Assembly: GCF_016917755.1 (NCBI RefSeq)
Contig: NZ_CP070326.1
Coordinates: 1,054,001-1,118,000 of the forward strand
Direction: 5' to 3'
Source: Streptomyces noursei
GTDB lineage: Bacteria > Actinomycetota > Actinomycetes > Streptomycetales > Streptomycetaceae
Length of the DNA stretch: 64,000 nucleotides
Position numbers and translations under genes: made by a program. The stretch's first letter is position 1. Each line of letters starts with the position of its first letter. Shown one piece after another: positions 53,630 to 62,092 of the stretch. The notes below the pieces were generated by a model. It saw only the letters and a program-made list of their open reading frames with translations, was not told the DNA's origin and did not search any database.

Positions 53630-54336
53630 GGCCGATGAGCACAGGCACGTACACCCAGCTCCTGGACCTGGCCTGCGGGGCCTTCCTGCTCGCGGCCGTG
53701 GTGGTGTTGTGGCGACGTGAACTGGTCGCGATCGTACGGACCTTCGCCCTGCAGGGCATCGCGCTCGCCGCCATCCCCCTCCTGATCGGGCTGCACGAGC
53801 AACGCTGGGGGCTGATCGCGGTCGCCACCGGGATCGGCGCGCTGCGGGCCGGGTTGCTGCCGTATCTGATGCGCCGGGCGCTGGCCGCCCTGACGCCGTC
53901 GGGGGGCGAGGAGCATCACTACGAGGAGGACGTCAGCGAGGCCCGCGAGACCCAGCCGCTGGTCAACGTCGCTGCCTCCCTGCTCACCGCAGCTGCCCTG
54001 ACCCTGCTCGCCTACGCCGTCGCCCGGCCGCTGGTCGCCCTCAACCCGGGCCCGGCCGCCCGCGCTCTGCCGGTCGGTCTGGCGGTGGTGCTGATCGGCC
54101 TGTTCGTCCTGGCCACCCGGCGCCGGGCGCTGGCCCAGGTGGTGGGCTTCCTGCTGCTGGACAACGGCATCACCGCCACCGCTTTCCTGGCCGCCTCCGG
54201 AGTGCCGCTGATCGTCGAACTCGGCGTTTCCTTCGACGTGTTGCTCGCGGTCCTGGTGCTGCAGATCCTCACCACCCGCATGCGCACGGCCTTCGGCACC
54301 ACCGACATCGACGACCTGCGGGAGCTGCACGACTGA
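53626..54336 (+). CDS. HyfE/HycP-like membrane subunit
   Basis: 236 residues; ATG at 53626 overlaps the upstream stop (ATGA), with a second ATG at 53635. About six to seven helices, for example LLDLACGAFLLAAVVVLWRR and PLVNVAASLLTAAALTLLAY. A conserved LLLDNGITATAFLAASGVPL segment and a C-terminal LTTRMRTAFGTTDIDDLREL-like end match HyfE/HycP. It corresponds to Rv0085. Membrane arm component of unknown individual role. Confidence 0.85.
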   Translation: MRPMSTGTYTQLLDLACGAFLLAAVVVLWRRELVAIVRTFALQGIALAAIPLLIGLHEQRWGLIAVATGIGALRAGLLPYLMRRALAALTPSGGEEHHYEEDVSEARETQPLVNVAASLLTAAALTLLAYAVARPLVALNPGPAARALPVGLAVVLIGLFVLATRRRALAQVVGFLLLDNGITATAFLAASGVPLIVELGVSFDVLLAVLVLQILTTRMRTAFGTTDIDDLRELHD

Positions 54337-55853
54337 TGCCGACATCGCCGAGTTCACTGGGAACGACCGCCTCCGCGCTCATCCTTGCCGTCCCCATCGC
54401 GGTGCCCCTGGCCACCGGCGCCACCTACGCCGCCATCCGGCGGTATGCGCCGACTGACTGGTTGAGCCTGGTCTCACCCGCCGCGATCCTGGCCTCCGGC
54501 GTCGTGCTGGCCCATGCGATGCCCGGCGGCGGTGCGGTCAACGCTTACGGCGGTGTGCTGCGCGCGGACGCGGTGACGGTGTGGATGCTGCTGGTGGTCG
54601 GCGCGGTCGCGGCCGTCGCCTGCGCCGCAGGTCCCGCCTACCTGGCGCACGAGCGTGCCACCGGGCACGCCACACAGGGCACCGCCCGCGCCTACCACCT
54701 GCTCGTGCACGCCTTTCTGGGCGCGATGTGCGCGGCGGTGCTGGCCGGCAACCTCGGGGTGCTGTGGGTGGCCATCGAGGCCACCACCATCGTCACCGCC
54801 TTCCTGGTCGGCCACCGCCGCACCCGCGCATCCGTCGAAGCCGCCTGGAAGTACGTGGTGATCTGCTCGGCCGGGATCGCGCTGGCCTTCCTGGGCATCG
54901 TCCTGCTCTACTACGCGGCACGAGCAGCAGGCATCCCCGAAGCGACCGCCCTGGACTGGCCGACCCTCGTCGCCCACGCAGACCGTCTGGACCCCGCGGT
55001 CACCCGCCTGGGCATCGCGCTGCTGATCCTCGGCTTCGGCGCCAAGGCCGGTCTCGTGCCGCTGCACGCCTGGCTCCCCGACGCCCACAGTCAGGCCCCC
55101 GCTCCCGTATCCGCCCTGATGTCGGGGGTCCTGCTCGCCGTCTCCTTCGCCGCCGTCCTGCGCGGCAAGGTCATCGCGGATGCGGCACTGGGCCCCGGCT
55201 ACGCCCAGACCCTGCTGTCCCTCGCCGCCCTGCTCACCCTGGCCCTGGCCGCGGCCTTGCTGCTCGGCCAGCGCGACTACAAGCGGATGCTGGCGTATTC
55301 GAGCATGGAACACATGAGCCTGATTGCACTCGGTGCCGCCATCGGCACCCCACTCGCGCGAGCCGCCGTGCTCCTGCACATCGCCGGGCACGGGCTGGCC
55401 AAGACCGTGGCCTTCTGCTCCTCGGGCCACATCCTCCACCTGCGGCGCACCACACGGATCGGCCGGGTGCGGGGCCTGCTGGCCCGTGCACCCGGCTTGG
55501 GCGCCGCCTTCGGCCTGGCCGTCGTTGCGCTGCTGGGATTCCCTCCCTTCAGCCTCTTCGCATCCGAACTGGGCATCGTACGAGCCGGATTCACCGCGGG
55601 ATTGGGCTGGCTCACCGCCCTCGCCCTACTCCTGGTGCTGACCGCCTTCGCCGCCCTCGCCCTGCGCACCACCCGGATGTTGCTGGGCCCGCTTCCCCTC
55701 GCGCCGGGCACCCCAGCTGTCCCCGTACGCCTGGGGCCCGCAGCCGGACTGCCGCTCGCCGTAGGGCTGCTGGCCTGCGCCGCCCTGGGGGTATCCGCCG
55801 GGCCGCTGACCGACCTGCTCACCGCCGCCACCACGATCCTTGGAGGGCACTGA
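54336..55853 (+). CDS. HyfF/HycQ-like proton-pumping subunit (NuoN/L-like)
   Basis: 505 residues from ATG 54336 (overlapping the previous TGA). A second Mrp/NuoL-type antiporter domain: GFGAKAGLVPLHAWLPDAHS, QAPAPVSALMSGVLLAVSFA, LLGQRDYKRMLAYSSMEHMS. Conserved Lys in GAKAGLVPLH. About 14 helices, no extra soluble tail. It is the second pump-like subunit in the complex, as in Hyf. Equivalent to Rv0086. Confidence 0.9.
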   Translation: MPTSPSSLGTTASALILAVPIAVPLATGATYAAIRRYAPTDWLSLVSPAAILASGVVLAHAMPGGGAVNAYGGVLRADAVTVWMLLVVGAVAAVACAAGPAYLAHERATGHATQGTARAYHLLVHAFLGAMCAAVLAGNLGVLWVAIEATTIVTAFLVGHRRTRASVEAAWKYVVICSAGIALAFLGIVLLYYAARAAGIPEATALDWPTLVAHADRLDPAVTRLGIALLILGFGAKAGLVPLHAWLPDAHSQAPAPVSALMSGVLLAVSFAAVLRGKVIADAALGPGYAQTLLSLAALLTLALAAALLLGQRDYKRMLAYSSMEHMSLIALGAAIGTPLARAAVLLHIAGHGLAKTVAFCSSGHILHLRRTTRIGRVRGLLARAPGLGAAFGLAVVALLGFPPFSLFASELGIVRAGFTAGLGWLTALALLLVLTAFAALALRTTRMLLGPLPLAPGTPAVPVRLGPAAGLPLAVGLLACAALGVSAGPLTDLLTAATTILGGH

Positions 55854-55856
55854 CCG

Positions 55857-57374
55857 GTGCCACAACACCCCGCCATCCGCGAGATCACCCACATCACCGC
55901 ATCCGAACTGCCCAAATACGCGGGCGACTTGTTCGCAGCAGGTCATCGCATCGCCCTGGTCGCCGCCCACCACGACACCGAGCAGGCCCCCGGCGGCCGG
56001 GCCGTCCGCGTGGTCTACCTCTTCACCTCCGGCCCACCCGACACCCGCACCGAACTCCAGGTACGCCTCGACGCCGACCGGCCCGAGCTGCCCACCCTTG
56101 CCCACCTCTCCTTTCCCACCGGCCGGTTCGAACGCGAGATGCGCGACCTGCACGGCATCGTCCCCCTCGACCACCCCCTGCCCCAGCGCCTGGTCCGCCA
56201 CTTCCACTGGCCCAAAGGCTGGTACCCCATGCGCCCCGACGCCGGCCCCCCACCGCCCTTCGCCGAACAGGAAGGCCCCTACCCCTTCCTAGAGGTCGAG
56301 GGCGACGGCGTCTACGAGATCCCGGTCGGCCCCGTCCACGCCGGACTCATCGAACCCGGCCACTTCCGCTTCTCCGTCGTCGGCGAGACCATCCTCCGCC
56401 TCAAAGCCCGCCTCTGGTTCGTCCACAAAGGCATCGAGAAACTCTTCGAAGGCCGCACCGTCGAGCACGGCCTCCCCCTTGCCGAACGCATCAGTGGCGA
56501 CACCGCCGTCGGCCACGCCCTCGCCTACTGCCTCGCCATCGAAGAAGCCACCGGTACCCACGTCCCCGAGCCCGCCCAGCGCGCCCGCGCCCTCCTCCTG
56601 GAACTCGAACGCCTCCACAACCACACCGCCGACCTCGGCGCACTGTGCAACGACGTCGGCCACTCCATCCTCAACGCCCAAGCCCAACGCGTCCGCGAAC
56701 AACTCCTGCGCCTCAACGACGAGATCACCGGCCACCGCCTCCTGCGCGGCGGAGTCATCCCCGGCGGCGCCGTACTCCGCGCAATCCCCGACCCCGCCCG
56801 GATGCGCGCCGTACGCGACGACCTCCGCCAGATCGCCGACCTCGCCCTGGCCCACCCCACCATCCGCGACCGCTTCACCGGCACCGCCCAACTGACCACC
56901 GACGCCGCCCGCGACCTCGGCTGCCTCGGCTACATCGCCCGCGCCAGCGGCCTGCCGACCGACGCCCGCACCGCCCACCCCTTCCACACCCACGACCAGC
57001 CACCCTCGCCACCCGTCCACACCCACGGCGACGTCCTGGCCCGCTTCCTCGTCCGCGCCGAGGAAATCGACACCTCCACAGCCCTGATCACCGATCTGAC
57101 CGCCGGCCTGCACCCCGGCGCGACCACCACCTGGCCTCCACTTTCCAGCACCGAGGCACCGGGGTCCGGCGTGGGCATCGTCGAAGGCTGGCGCGGCACC
57201 ATCACCACCCGCGTGGAACTCAACGCCGACCACACCCTGGCCCGCGTTAAACCCGTCGACCCGTCCTTCTTCAACTGGCCCGCCCTGCCCCTGGCCCTGG
57301 CCGACACCATCGTCCCCGACTTCCCCCTGACCAACAAAAGCTTCAACCTCTCCTACGCCGGCAACGACCTGTGA
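55857..57374 (+). CDS. NuoCD/HycE-like large subunit lacking NiFe ligands
   Basis: 505 residues from GTG 55857. Residues 1-130 are NuoC-like (HLSFPTGRFEREMRDLHGIV, FHWPKGWYPMRPDAG) and 150-505 are NuoD/HycE-like (IPVGPVHAGLIEPGHFRFSV, FVHKGIEKLFEGRTVEHG, LHNHTADLGALCNDVGHS). In active hydrogenases a CxxC follows this region (RxCGIC); here residues 211-216 are RISGDT. The C-terminal DPCxxC is DPSFFNW. Both Ni-Fe Cys pairs are lost, so this is not a hydrogenase; it fits energy-converting-hydrogenase-related (Ehr-type) complexes. Counterpart of Rv0087. Confidence 0.9.
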   Translation: MPQHPAIREITHITASELPKYAGDLFAAGHRIALVAAHHDTEQAPGGRAVRVVYLFTSGPPDTRTELQVRLDADRPELPTLAHLSFPTGRFEREMRDLHGIVPLDHPLPQRLVRHFHWPKGWYPMRPDAGPPPPFAEQEGPYPFLEVEGDGVYEIPVGPVHAGLIEPGHFRFSVVGETILRLKARLWFVHKGIEKLFEGRTVEHGLPLAERISGDTAVGHALAYCLAIEEATGTHVPEPAQRARALLLELERLHNHTADLGALCNDVGHSILNAQAQRVREQLLRLNDEITGHRLLRGGVIPGGAVLRAIPDPARMRAVRDDLRQIADLALAHPTIRDRFTGTAQLTTDAARDLGCLGYIARASGLPTDARTAHPFHTHDQPPSPPVHTHGDVLARFLVRAEEIDTSTALITDLTAGLHPGATTTWPPLSSTEAPGSGVGIVEGWRGTITTRVELNADHTLARVKPVDPSFFNWPALPLALADTIVPDFPLTNKSFNLSYAGNDL

Positions 57375-57567
57375 CCACGACACGAGCGGGTGCGCGGGCG
57401 CACACCGAAGAACTCCGCAGACGATCACGCCCTGGGCATCGGCGAGGCTCAAGACATCGTTTCCTCTCCGTGCAGCCTGAGATTCACCACCCCAGACTCC
57501 ACTTCCCTCCGGGCCAAACACAACGAAAATAATCGGAATTCACGACGCCTCCAACCATTCTCCGTGC

Positions 57568-57954
57568 ATGCCGAGACCCTTGGGTGAACTGGAAGGCGCG
57601 GCAATGACGCGGATCTGGGAGTGGAACCGCCCGGCCACCGTTCGAGAAGTTCTGGAGGATCTCCAGAAGGAACGGCCGATCGCCTACACCACGGTCATGA
57701 CCGTACTGGACAACCTGCGCCAGAAGGGCTCGGTCCATCGCGAAGTCGAAGGCCGCGCCTATCGGTACAAGGCGGTCTCCACTCGCGCCGCCTACGCTGC
57801 CGCGCTGATGAACGAAGCATGGTCCACCAGCGACAACCCCGCAGTCGCGCTCGTCGCTTTCTTCGGCATGATGTCGCCAGAACAACGACAAGCCCTCCGC
57901 GACGCCATAAGGGTGGCACAAGCCGACGATCAGGCCGAAGCAAAGGGAAAGTAA
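57568..57954 (+). CDS. BlaI/MecI-family regulator
   Basis: 128 residues. LGELEGAAMTRIWEWNRPAT, VREVLEDLQKERPIAYTTVM and TVLDNLRQKGSVHREVEGRA form a BlaI winged helix; the C-terminal half (AYAAALMNEAWSTSDNPAVA) is the dimer/cleavage region. BlaI-type repressors are normally released by a BlaR protease, but none is encoded here; in Streptomyces and mycobacteria stand-alone forms control respiration genes. ATG 57568 lacks a good ribosome site; the preceding 190 bases are otherwise empty. Confidence 0.83.
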   Translation: MPRPLGELEGAAMTRIWEWNRPATVREVLEDLQKERPIAYTTVMTVLDNLRQKGSVHREVEGRAYRYKAVSTRAAYAAALMNEAWSTSDNPAVALVAFFGMMSPEQRQALRDAIRVAQADDQAEAKGK

Positions 57955-58234
57955 GGCAGCGCCCGGAAAATAGACGGGAAATAGGCTCGGAAAATAGATT
58001 CGCGAGCCGAGGCCAATAGCTTGCGCCAAAGCTTGTCCGACCTGCCAAACGTTGGCCTGGTCTGGTCATTCGTAAGATCGGCGAACCCAGGGGTTCTAGA
58101 TATGGCTGTGAGCTTGCCGCCGTTGGATCGCTATGCCTGCGCGGGCCTGGTACGGACCAGTTGACAGCCGGTGACGATGTCCAGGCTGATGCGCACGACC
58201 TGGTCCATGCCACCGTCGCTGTCGCCCCACCGAG

Positions 58235-58569
58235 TCAACAGGCTCGGTAGCGGGCCAGTTCCGCAAGGCCACTCACCAAACTCGCCGTACCGGTAACGAC
58301 CACGCACCAGCCGGCCCAGGCGGCCTGGTAGATCTCGTCGGCCTCATCCGCGACAGCACCGGAAACCGCGTCCGATCCTAACGGGACGCTTCCTGCCGAG
58401 TGCGGATCACCAACCAGCCGTCGGCGACAAGGTGGTTGGCCGGGCGAATGGCGGGCAGCGCGTGCTGAGAGAAGGCCACCCGACCCACCGTGACCCCGGC
58501 CAGCGCCTCCATGCACTCCGCACGGGAGAGTGTGATCCTGCGGGCAGAGCCGGTCGGCGCGGAGTTCAC
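58235..58569 (-). pseudogene. PNPOx-like flavin-binding protein, frameshifted
   Basis: ATG 58569 (overlapping the previous stop) gives ITLSRAECMEALAGVTVGRV, HLVADGWLVIRTRQEAS, then a stop at 58378. In another frame SVPLGSDAVSGAVADEADEI and GWCVVVTGTASLVSGLAEL continue to 58235. The frames join near 58390. The family is the split-barrel PNPOx type found in several proteins here. The single shift suggests recent inactivation or an error. The 280 bases to 57955 hold no gene; GGAAAATAGA occurs twice there (57964 and 57986). Confidence 0.68.
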
Positions 58570-59078
58570 GAGGACTCACCAGGGAAGGCCGGGGGCTGCG
58601 CGTCGCGACGGCGGCAGTCGGGAGCTCGGAGAGTCTCAGTCACGATGCCACGGCTGCGGGCGTAGGCGATCAAGTGCGCTGTGACGTCCTGGCCATGGGA
58701 CGCCGACCCGTCCCGGACCACCAGCAGTCGGCGACTGGAGCACACGAGACGTTCATCCGCGCTCCTACATGCGCCTCGGTCCGCTGGGTCGTACGGAACC
58801 AGGCGCACATGCGCGGCGAGGAACAGCAACTCCCCGGCCGCCGCCCGGTCGGGGCCCGGGAGCAGTGCGGGCACCGATCCCTGCGAGGGCAGCACGACCA
58901 CCAGCGGCAGACCGGCCATGCGCGCTGCCCGACCAGCCACGACCGGCAGGCCCCGACCGGCCCGTATCAGGACCATCGACCCCGGCTCGGCCAGACGGTT
59001 CAGTCTGCCGCTCAGCTCGGCCTCCAGCGGCTTCAGCGTCTGCGGAGTGAGATCCACATGGCCCACGACGGCAATCAC
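58566..59078 (-). CDS. SLOG-like/unknown conserved protein
   Basis: 170 residues from ATG 59078. It starts MIAVVGHVDLTPQTLKPLEA, then MVLIRAGRGLPVVAGRAARM, AGLPLVVVLPSQ and ERLVCSSRRLLVVRDGSA. The GHxDLT start and alternating strand-helix pattern with a Gly-rich turn resemble nucleotide-binding SLOG/Rossmann-like folds. The reaction is unknown. It is coupled (ATGA) to the frameshifted PNPOx gene. Confidence 0.5.
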   Translation of the reverse strand: MIAVVGHVDLTPQTLKPLEAELSGRLNRLAEPGSMVLIRAGRGLPVVAGRAARMAGLPLVVVLPSQGSVPALLPGPDRAAAGELLFLAAHVRLVPYDPADRGACRSADERLVCSSRRLLVVRDGSASHGQDVTAHLIAYARSRGIVTETLRAPDCRRRDAQPPAFPGESS

Positions 59079-59120
59079 CGTCCTCCCCTTCCCCTCTCCC
59101 GTACGACTGGCATCGGCTGC

Positions 59121-59300
59121 CTACTTGCCAGCGTGACTGCCCAGATAGAACAGCAGCGCCATGAACCCCAGCAGGAGATGACTGCCCGCGATGTAGAGGA
59201 ACACCCGCAAGGACGCCCCCCGCTCCTTCCGCTCCTCGGACATCCCACCGCCGAAGGACGGTTCGGGTATGGACTGGTCGTTGACCTGGTCGTCAGGCAT
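59121..59300 (-). CDS. DUF6126-like small membrane protein
   Basis: 59 residues from ATG 59300 with GGAGGG 5 bases upstream. A hydrophilic N-terminus (EERKERGASLR) is followed by a single C-terminal helix, VFLYIAGSHLLLGFMALLFY, and LGSHAGK. DUF6126 proteins in Streptomyces have this shape; the function is unknown. Overlaps the preceding small ORF by eight bases in one operon. Confidence 0.75.
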   Translation of the reverse strand: MPDDQVNDQSIPEPSFGGGMSEERKERGASLRVFLYIAGSHLLLGFMALLFYLGSHAGK

Positions 59301-59496
59301 GGATGCCCTCCTGGGTGTGTCGGGTATCACGGCTCGGTAGTCCGGTGACGGAGTGCATGTGGACCGGCACTCCCGTCCGGCCCGCCCGCTCGGCCAACAG
59401 GGCGATCTCGTCGAGGCCCGTCCCCTGTGAGGGGCAGTCGCCGCCAGCATGCAGGTACGTGATCTCACAGTGCCGGAACCCCGGGTTTCTTTTCAC
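59293..59496 (-). CDS. Small conserved-looking ORF
   Basis: 67 residues from GTG 59496. It reads HCEITYLHAGGDCPSQGTG, LDEIALLAERAGRTGVPVHM and HSVTGL. It sits six bases after the HATPase stop and overlaps the DUF6126 start, so operon position supports it. I do not recognise the family; there is no strong ribosome site. Confidence 0.4.
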   Translation of the reverse strand: MKRNPGFRHCEITYLHAGGDCPSQGTGLDEIALLAERAGRTGVPVHMHSVTGLPSRDTRHTQEGIHA

Positions 59497-59502
59497 CGTG
59501 GT

Positions 59503-59991
59503 TCATCGGGCATCAGCATCGGGGATGAAGAAGCGAGCCAGGACGTCCTTGCCATGGCCGGCCCAGTCGGGCTCGACGGTGAGCGTGCCGCCGAATCGCG
59601 CGGTCAGCTCGGCAACAGTCCGCAGCCCCGCGCCCACCCCATCGCCTTCCACGTCGGGGATCCGAGGGTCTCGATCAGCCACGCCGATCACGAGCTGCCC
59701 GGCGCCGACCGTGACCCCGACATCCGCCGTGGGCGACCGGTTCGCGGCGTGCCGCAGCACATTGGCCACCAGCTCGCTGACCACCAGCAGCGCCGTATCC
59801 GAAAGCACCGAATTCTTGGCGATACCGAACTCGGCGAGCTTCGCGTCCGCCTCCCGCCGGGCCATGCGCACTGCACCGGGCTCGACGGGCACGGTGAACA
59901 CATGCCGCCGCACCTGCGGCAACGTGTGCTCGCAGGCAGCGGTGGGCGAGATCTCCCGCCGCCGCGGCAGGAAGCGACCCACCCACCTCAC
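59503..59991 (-). CDS. RsbW-type anti-sigma HATPase
   Basis: 162 residues from ATG 59991, overlapping arsR by four bases. TVPVEPGAVRMARREADAKL, N-box VVSELVANVLRHAANRSPTA, G1 GVADRDPRIPDVEGDGVGAG and G2 FGGTLTVEPDWAGHGKDV are complete, so ATP binding is likely. Such kinases phosphorylate STAS antagonists or hold sigma factors. No STAS gene adjoins it here, but two lie near 48-49 kb. Confidence 0.86.
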   Translation of the reverse strand: MRWVGRFLPRRREISPTAACEHTLPQVRRHVFTVPVEPGAVRMARREADAKLAEFGIAKNSVLSDTALLVVSELVANVLRHAANRSPTADVGVTVGAGQLVIGVADRDPRIPDVEGDGVGAGLRTVAELTARFGGTLTVEPDWAGHGKDVLARFFIPDADAR

Positions 59992-60350
59992 GACGCCCCC
60001 TCCTGCACACCCGCGCCGGACTCCCTCAACTGGGCGACGAGGTCCTGCTGCCCGGCCAGCAACTCCACGAGGATCCGCCGCGCCGCCCCCAGCAGCTCCG
60101 CCACATCCCCACCCGCCAGCTCATACACCACGGTCGAGCCGCCCCGCGTCGCGGTCACGATCCCCGCCCGGCGCAACACCGCCAGCTGCTGCGAAAGGCT
60201 GGACGGCTCGATTTCGATCGCCGCCAGCAGGTCGCGCACCGGCATCGCCCCGTCCTGCAGCAACTCCAGCACACGGATACGCACCGGATGCCCCAGCATC
60301 CGGAACAACTCCGCCTTCGCCTGATACAGCGGAACCTGCACCCCATTCAT
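59988..60350 (-). CDS. ArsR-family regulator
   Basis: 120 residues from ATG 60350. VPLYQAKAELFRMLGHPVRI, RVLELLQDGAMPVRDLLAAI, SLSQQLAVLRRAGIVTATRG and GSTVVYELAGGDVAELL are nearly identical to the ArsR at 45426, so they are recent paralogues. No metal motif. It lies between a small upstream ORF and the HATPase gene with overlapping stops and starts. Confidence 0.9.
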   Translation of the reverse strand: MNGVQVPLYQAKAELFRMLGHPVRIRVLELLQDGAMPVRDLLAAIEIEPSSLSQQLAVLRRAGIVTATRGGSTVVYELAGGDVAELLGAARRILVELLAGQQDLVAQLRESGAGVQEGAS

Positions 60351-60568
60351 GCCGCGCCCCCGTCCTCACCCTCCGAAGCGACACCGGGTTCCACACCGAG
60401 GCCGCGCGCTATGCGCAGCGCATCGTCCAGCTCGCCCTCAGCAACCGCCACCGCGTACGCGTCCTCGGCCTCGCGCGCCTCCGCGACTGCGGCCCGCGCC
60501 CGACGCACCCGCTCCAGCACTGCTTCGGCGAAGCCGCCCACCCAAACCTCCACACGCAAACGGTTCAC
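60347..60568 (-). CDS. Small helical protein, first gene of arsR operon
   Basis: 73 residues from GTG 60568, overlapping the arsR start. VEVWVGGFAEAVLERVRRAR, AAVAEAREAEDAYAVAVAEG, ELDDALRIARGLGV: Ala/Glu/Arg-rich and probably a coiled coil. No family is recognised. No ribosome site precedes it, so it may be leaderless. A longer frame to 60769 has no similarity. Confidence 0.6.
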   Translation of the reverse strand: MNRLRVEVWVGGFAEAVLERVRRARAAVAEAREAEDAYAVAVAEGELDDALRIARGLGVEPGVASEGEDGGAA

Positions 60569-60998
60569 TGCAACGACAACTAGCGAATTGAAGAACTCTG
60601 CAAGTCTAGGCTGCGGCACCCCCGCGTGGGACACATACGGGGACATCTCCGCAGCGGAAGTCGACACGGGCACCGCCTGCGGACCTTCAGGAGCGCCGTG
60701 ACGACCCGACCGCCGTTCTCGACGACGACCGAACCCTGCTCCCTGATGGCCAATTGCCGCCCCCACCACCCGACGGCCCAGCAGCCGGCCCCCGTCGTCG
60801 GCACGACGCCCAAGGTCCGCCGGAAGCGAATTTGCGTCAGCTCGGCCGCGACCACCTCGACGCGGTCAACCTGCGCCTCATGGGCCAGGACTCGATCAGC
60901 GAGCACTTCGGGGCCCTCGGCTCGTCGTCCCGCACCGCAAACGCCCAGGACGCCGGTTTCTGCCAGCTGCGGAAGCGGACAACGCCGAGCATCGCCGG
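60569..60998. other. Unassigned region before IS remnant
   Basis: 430 bases upstream of the arsR operon. The left edge must carry its promoter. Frames here have no recognisable motif. Confidence 0.4.
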
Positions 60999-61181
60999 GT
61001 GCATGCCCGGGTCGAGCACACCTTCGCCCGCATGAAGCACTACAAGATCCTCCGCGACTGCCGGCAGCGCGGCAACGGCCTCCAGAAGGCAGTCCAGGCC
61101 GTTGCGCACCTGCACAACCTTGCCCTCGCCAAAGGAACAGGCCCGGCACCAACCCGCCCCTGGCCTGCCCACTGGCCGTAG
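60999..61181 (+). pseudogene. IS5-type transposase C-terminal remnant
   Basis: About 46 recognisable codons: HARVEHTFARMKHYKILRDC, RQRGNGLQKAVQAVAHLHNL. This is the end of DDE_Tnp_4/IS5-family transposases, with the final catalytic Glu in VEHTFARMK. The catalytic Asp residues upstream are absent, so it is inactive. Confidence 0.75.
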
Positions 61182-61213
61182 CCGCTCGCCTCGACTTGTA
61201 TCGAGCGTTTGAC

Positions 61214-61239
61214 ACAAGATCCTGGTGGCGGCATCTTGT
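61214..61239. promoter_or_regulatory. Inverted repeat over promoter-like sequence
   Basis: ACAAGAT (61214-61220) pairs with ATCTTGT (61233-61239), overlapping TTGACA at 61209-61214. It lies about 90 bases before the membrane protein/GntR operon and is a likely operator for that GntR. Confidence 0.5.
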
Positions 61240-61330
61240 ACCAACCACTTGATTCAATCGCGGCATGCGGCAGAGCAGCGCCCCGCTGGGTACATCCCGC
61301 GCAGCCCACACCACTCACCGAGGTCCCCAC

Positions 61331-62092
61331 ATGCTCGATACGGCCCCACCCGCATCCCCCCGCCGTGCCGACCGCTACGCCCGCTGGTCCGGCCTGGCCT
61401 CGGGTGCCGTGGCCGCGCCACTGTTGGCCACCATGCCCACCAGATATTTCGGCGACGACTACAGCATGCCCATCGTGTTCGCCATCACCGGCTTCGGCCT
61501 TTGCGCGGTGGGCGGTGTCCTGCTCGGTGACGCCCTCACTCCCCGCCCTCACAAGGCGGTACGCACCGCCGACCTCGCCCCGCGCCAGGTCAGAGACCAT
61601 GTGCCGCCGCGTATGGCCCCTTTGCTTCTCCTCCTGGCGGTGTCCCTCGTCGTGCTGCTGGTGATCGGGCTGGCCACAGCCTCCCCCGACGCCATAGGCC
61701 GGACGGGCCGGGCCCTCACTCTCACCTGCGACGGCGCGACCAGGCCCATCGGCCCCTGGCCCGGCATCTTCTACGCCACGCCCATCCTGGCCTCACTCAT
61801 CCTCGGAACCGCCGCCTGCGCCTGGGCCTTGCGCCGTATCGCCTACCGCCCCGGAAGCGACCAGCAGCGCCGCGACCGCTCCTGGACGATCACGGCGGCC
61901 TGGGGACTGCTGGTCGCGCCCCAGTTTCTCCTCGTCGTTCTCATGATGGCCACCGTGCTGATGCACACGAGCTGCGCCGGCACGTTGGGCACCGTCACTG
62001 CCTTGCTGATCTACCCTCTGGGCCTGCTGAGCTTGGCTGCCCTGGCCTGGTGCCTGTTCACCGTGGTGGCCCCCCGGGCGGCCCAACGGTGA
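61331..62092 (+). CDS. Membrane protein of GntR operon
   Basis: 253 residues from ATG 61331, GAGG upstream. Spans include YSMPIVFAITGFGLCAVGGV, PLLLLLAVSLVVLLVIGLAT, IFYATPILASLILGTAACAW and LVAPQFLLVVLMMATVLMHT. About six helices, no enzyme motif. I do not recognise the family. Its stop overlaps the GntR start (GTGA), so the two are co-expressed; YtrA-type GntR regulators often control ABC or membrane proteins in their own operon. Confidence 0.75.
   Translation: MLDTAPPASPRRADRYARWSGLASGAVAAPLLATMPTRYFGDDYSMPIVFAITGFGLCAVGGVLLGDALTPRPHKAVRTADLAPRQVRDHVPPRMAPLLLLLAVSLVVLLVIGLATASPDAIGRTGRALTLTCDGATRPIGPWPGIFYATPILASLILGTAACAWALRRIAYRPGSDQQRRDRSWTITAAWGLLVAPQFLLVVLMMATVLMHTSCAGTLGTVTALLIYPLGLLSLAALAWCLFTVVAPRAAQR

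Noticed and set aside
54581..57250. 889-codon plus-strand frame over the Hyf-like genes
   Set aside because: Out-of-frame reading of two overlapping real genes; extreme Arg/Pro content.
57964..57995. Repeated GGAAAATAGA
   Set aside because: Only two copies with imperfect flanks; could be chance in an AT-richer patch.
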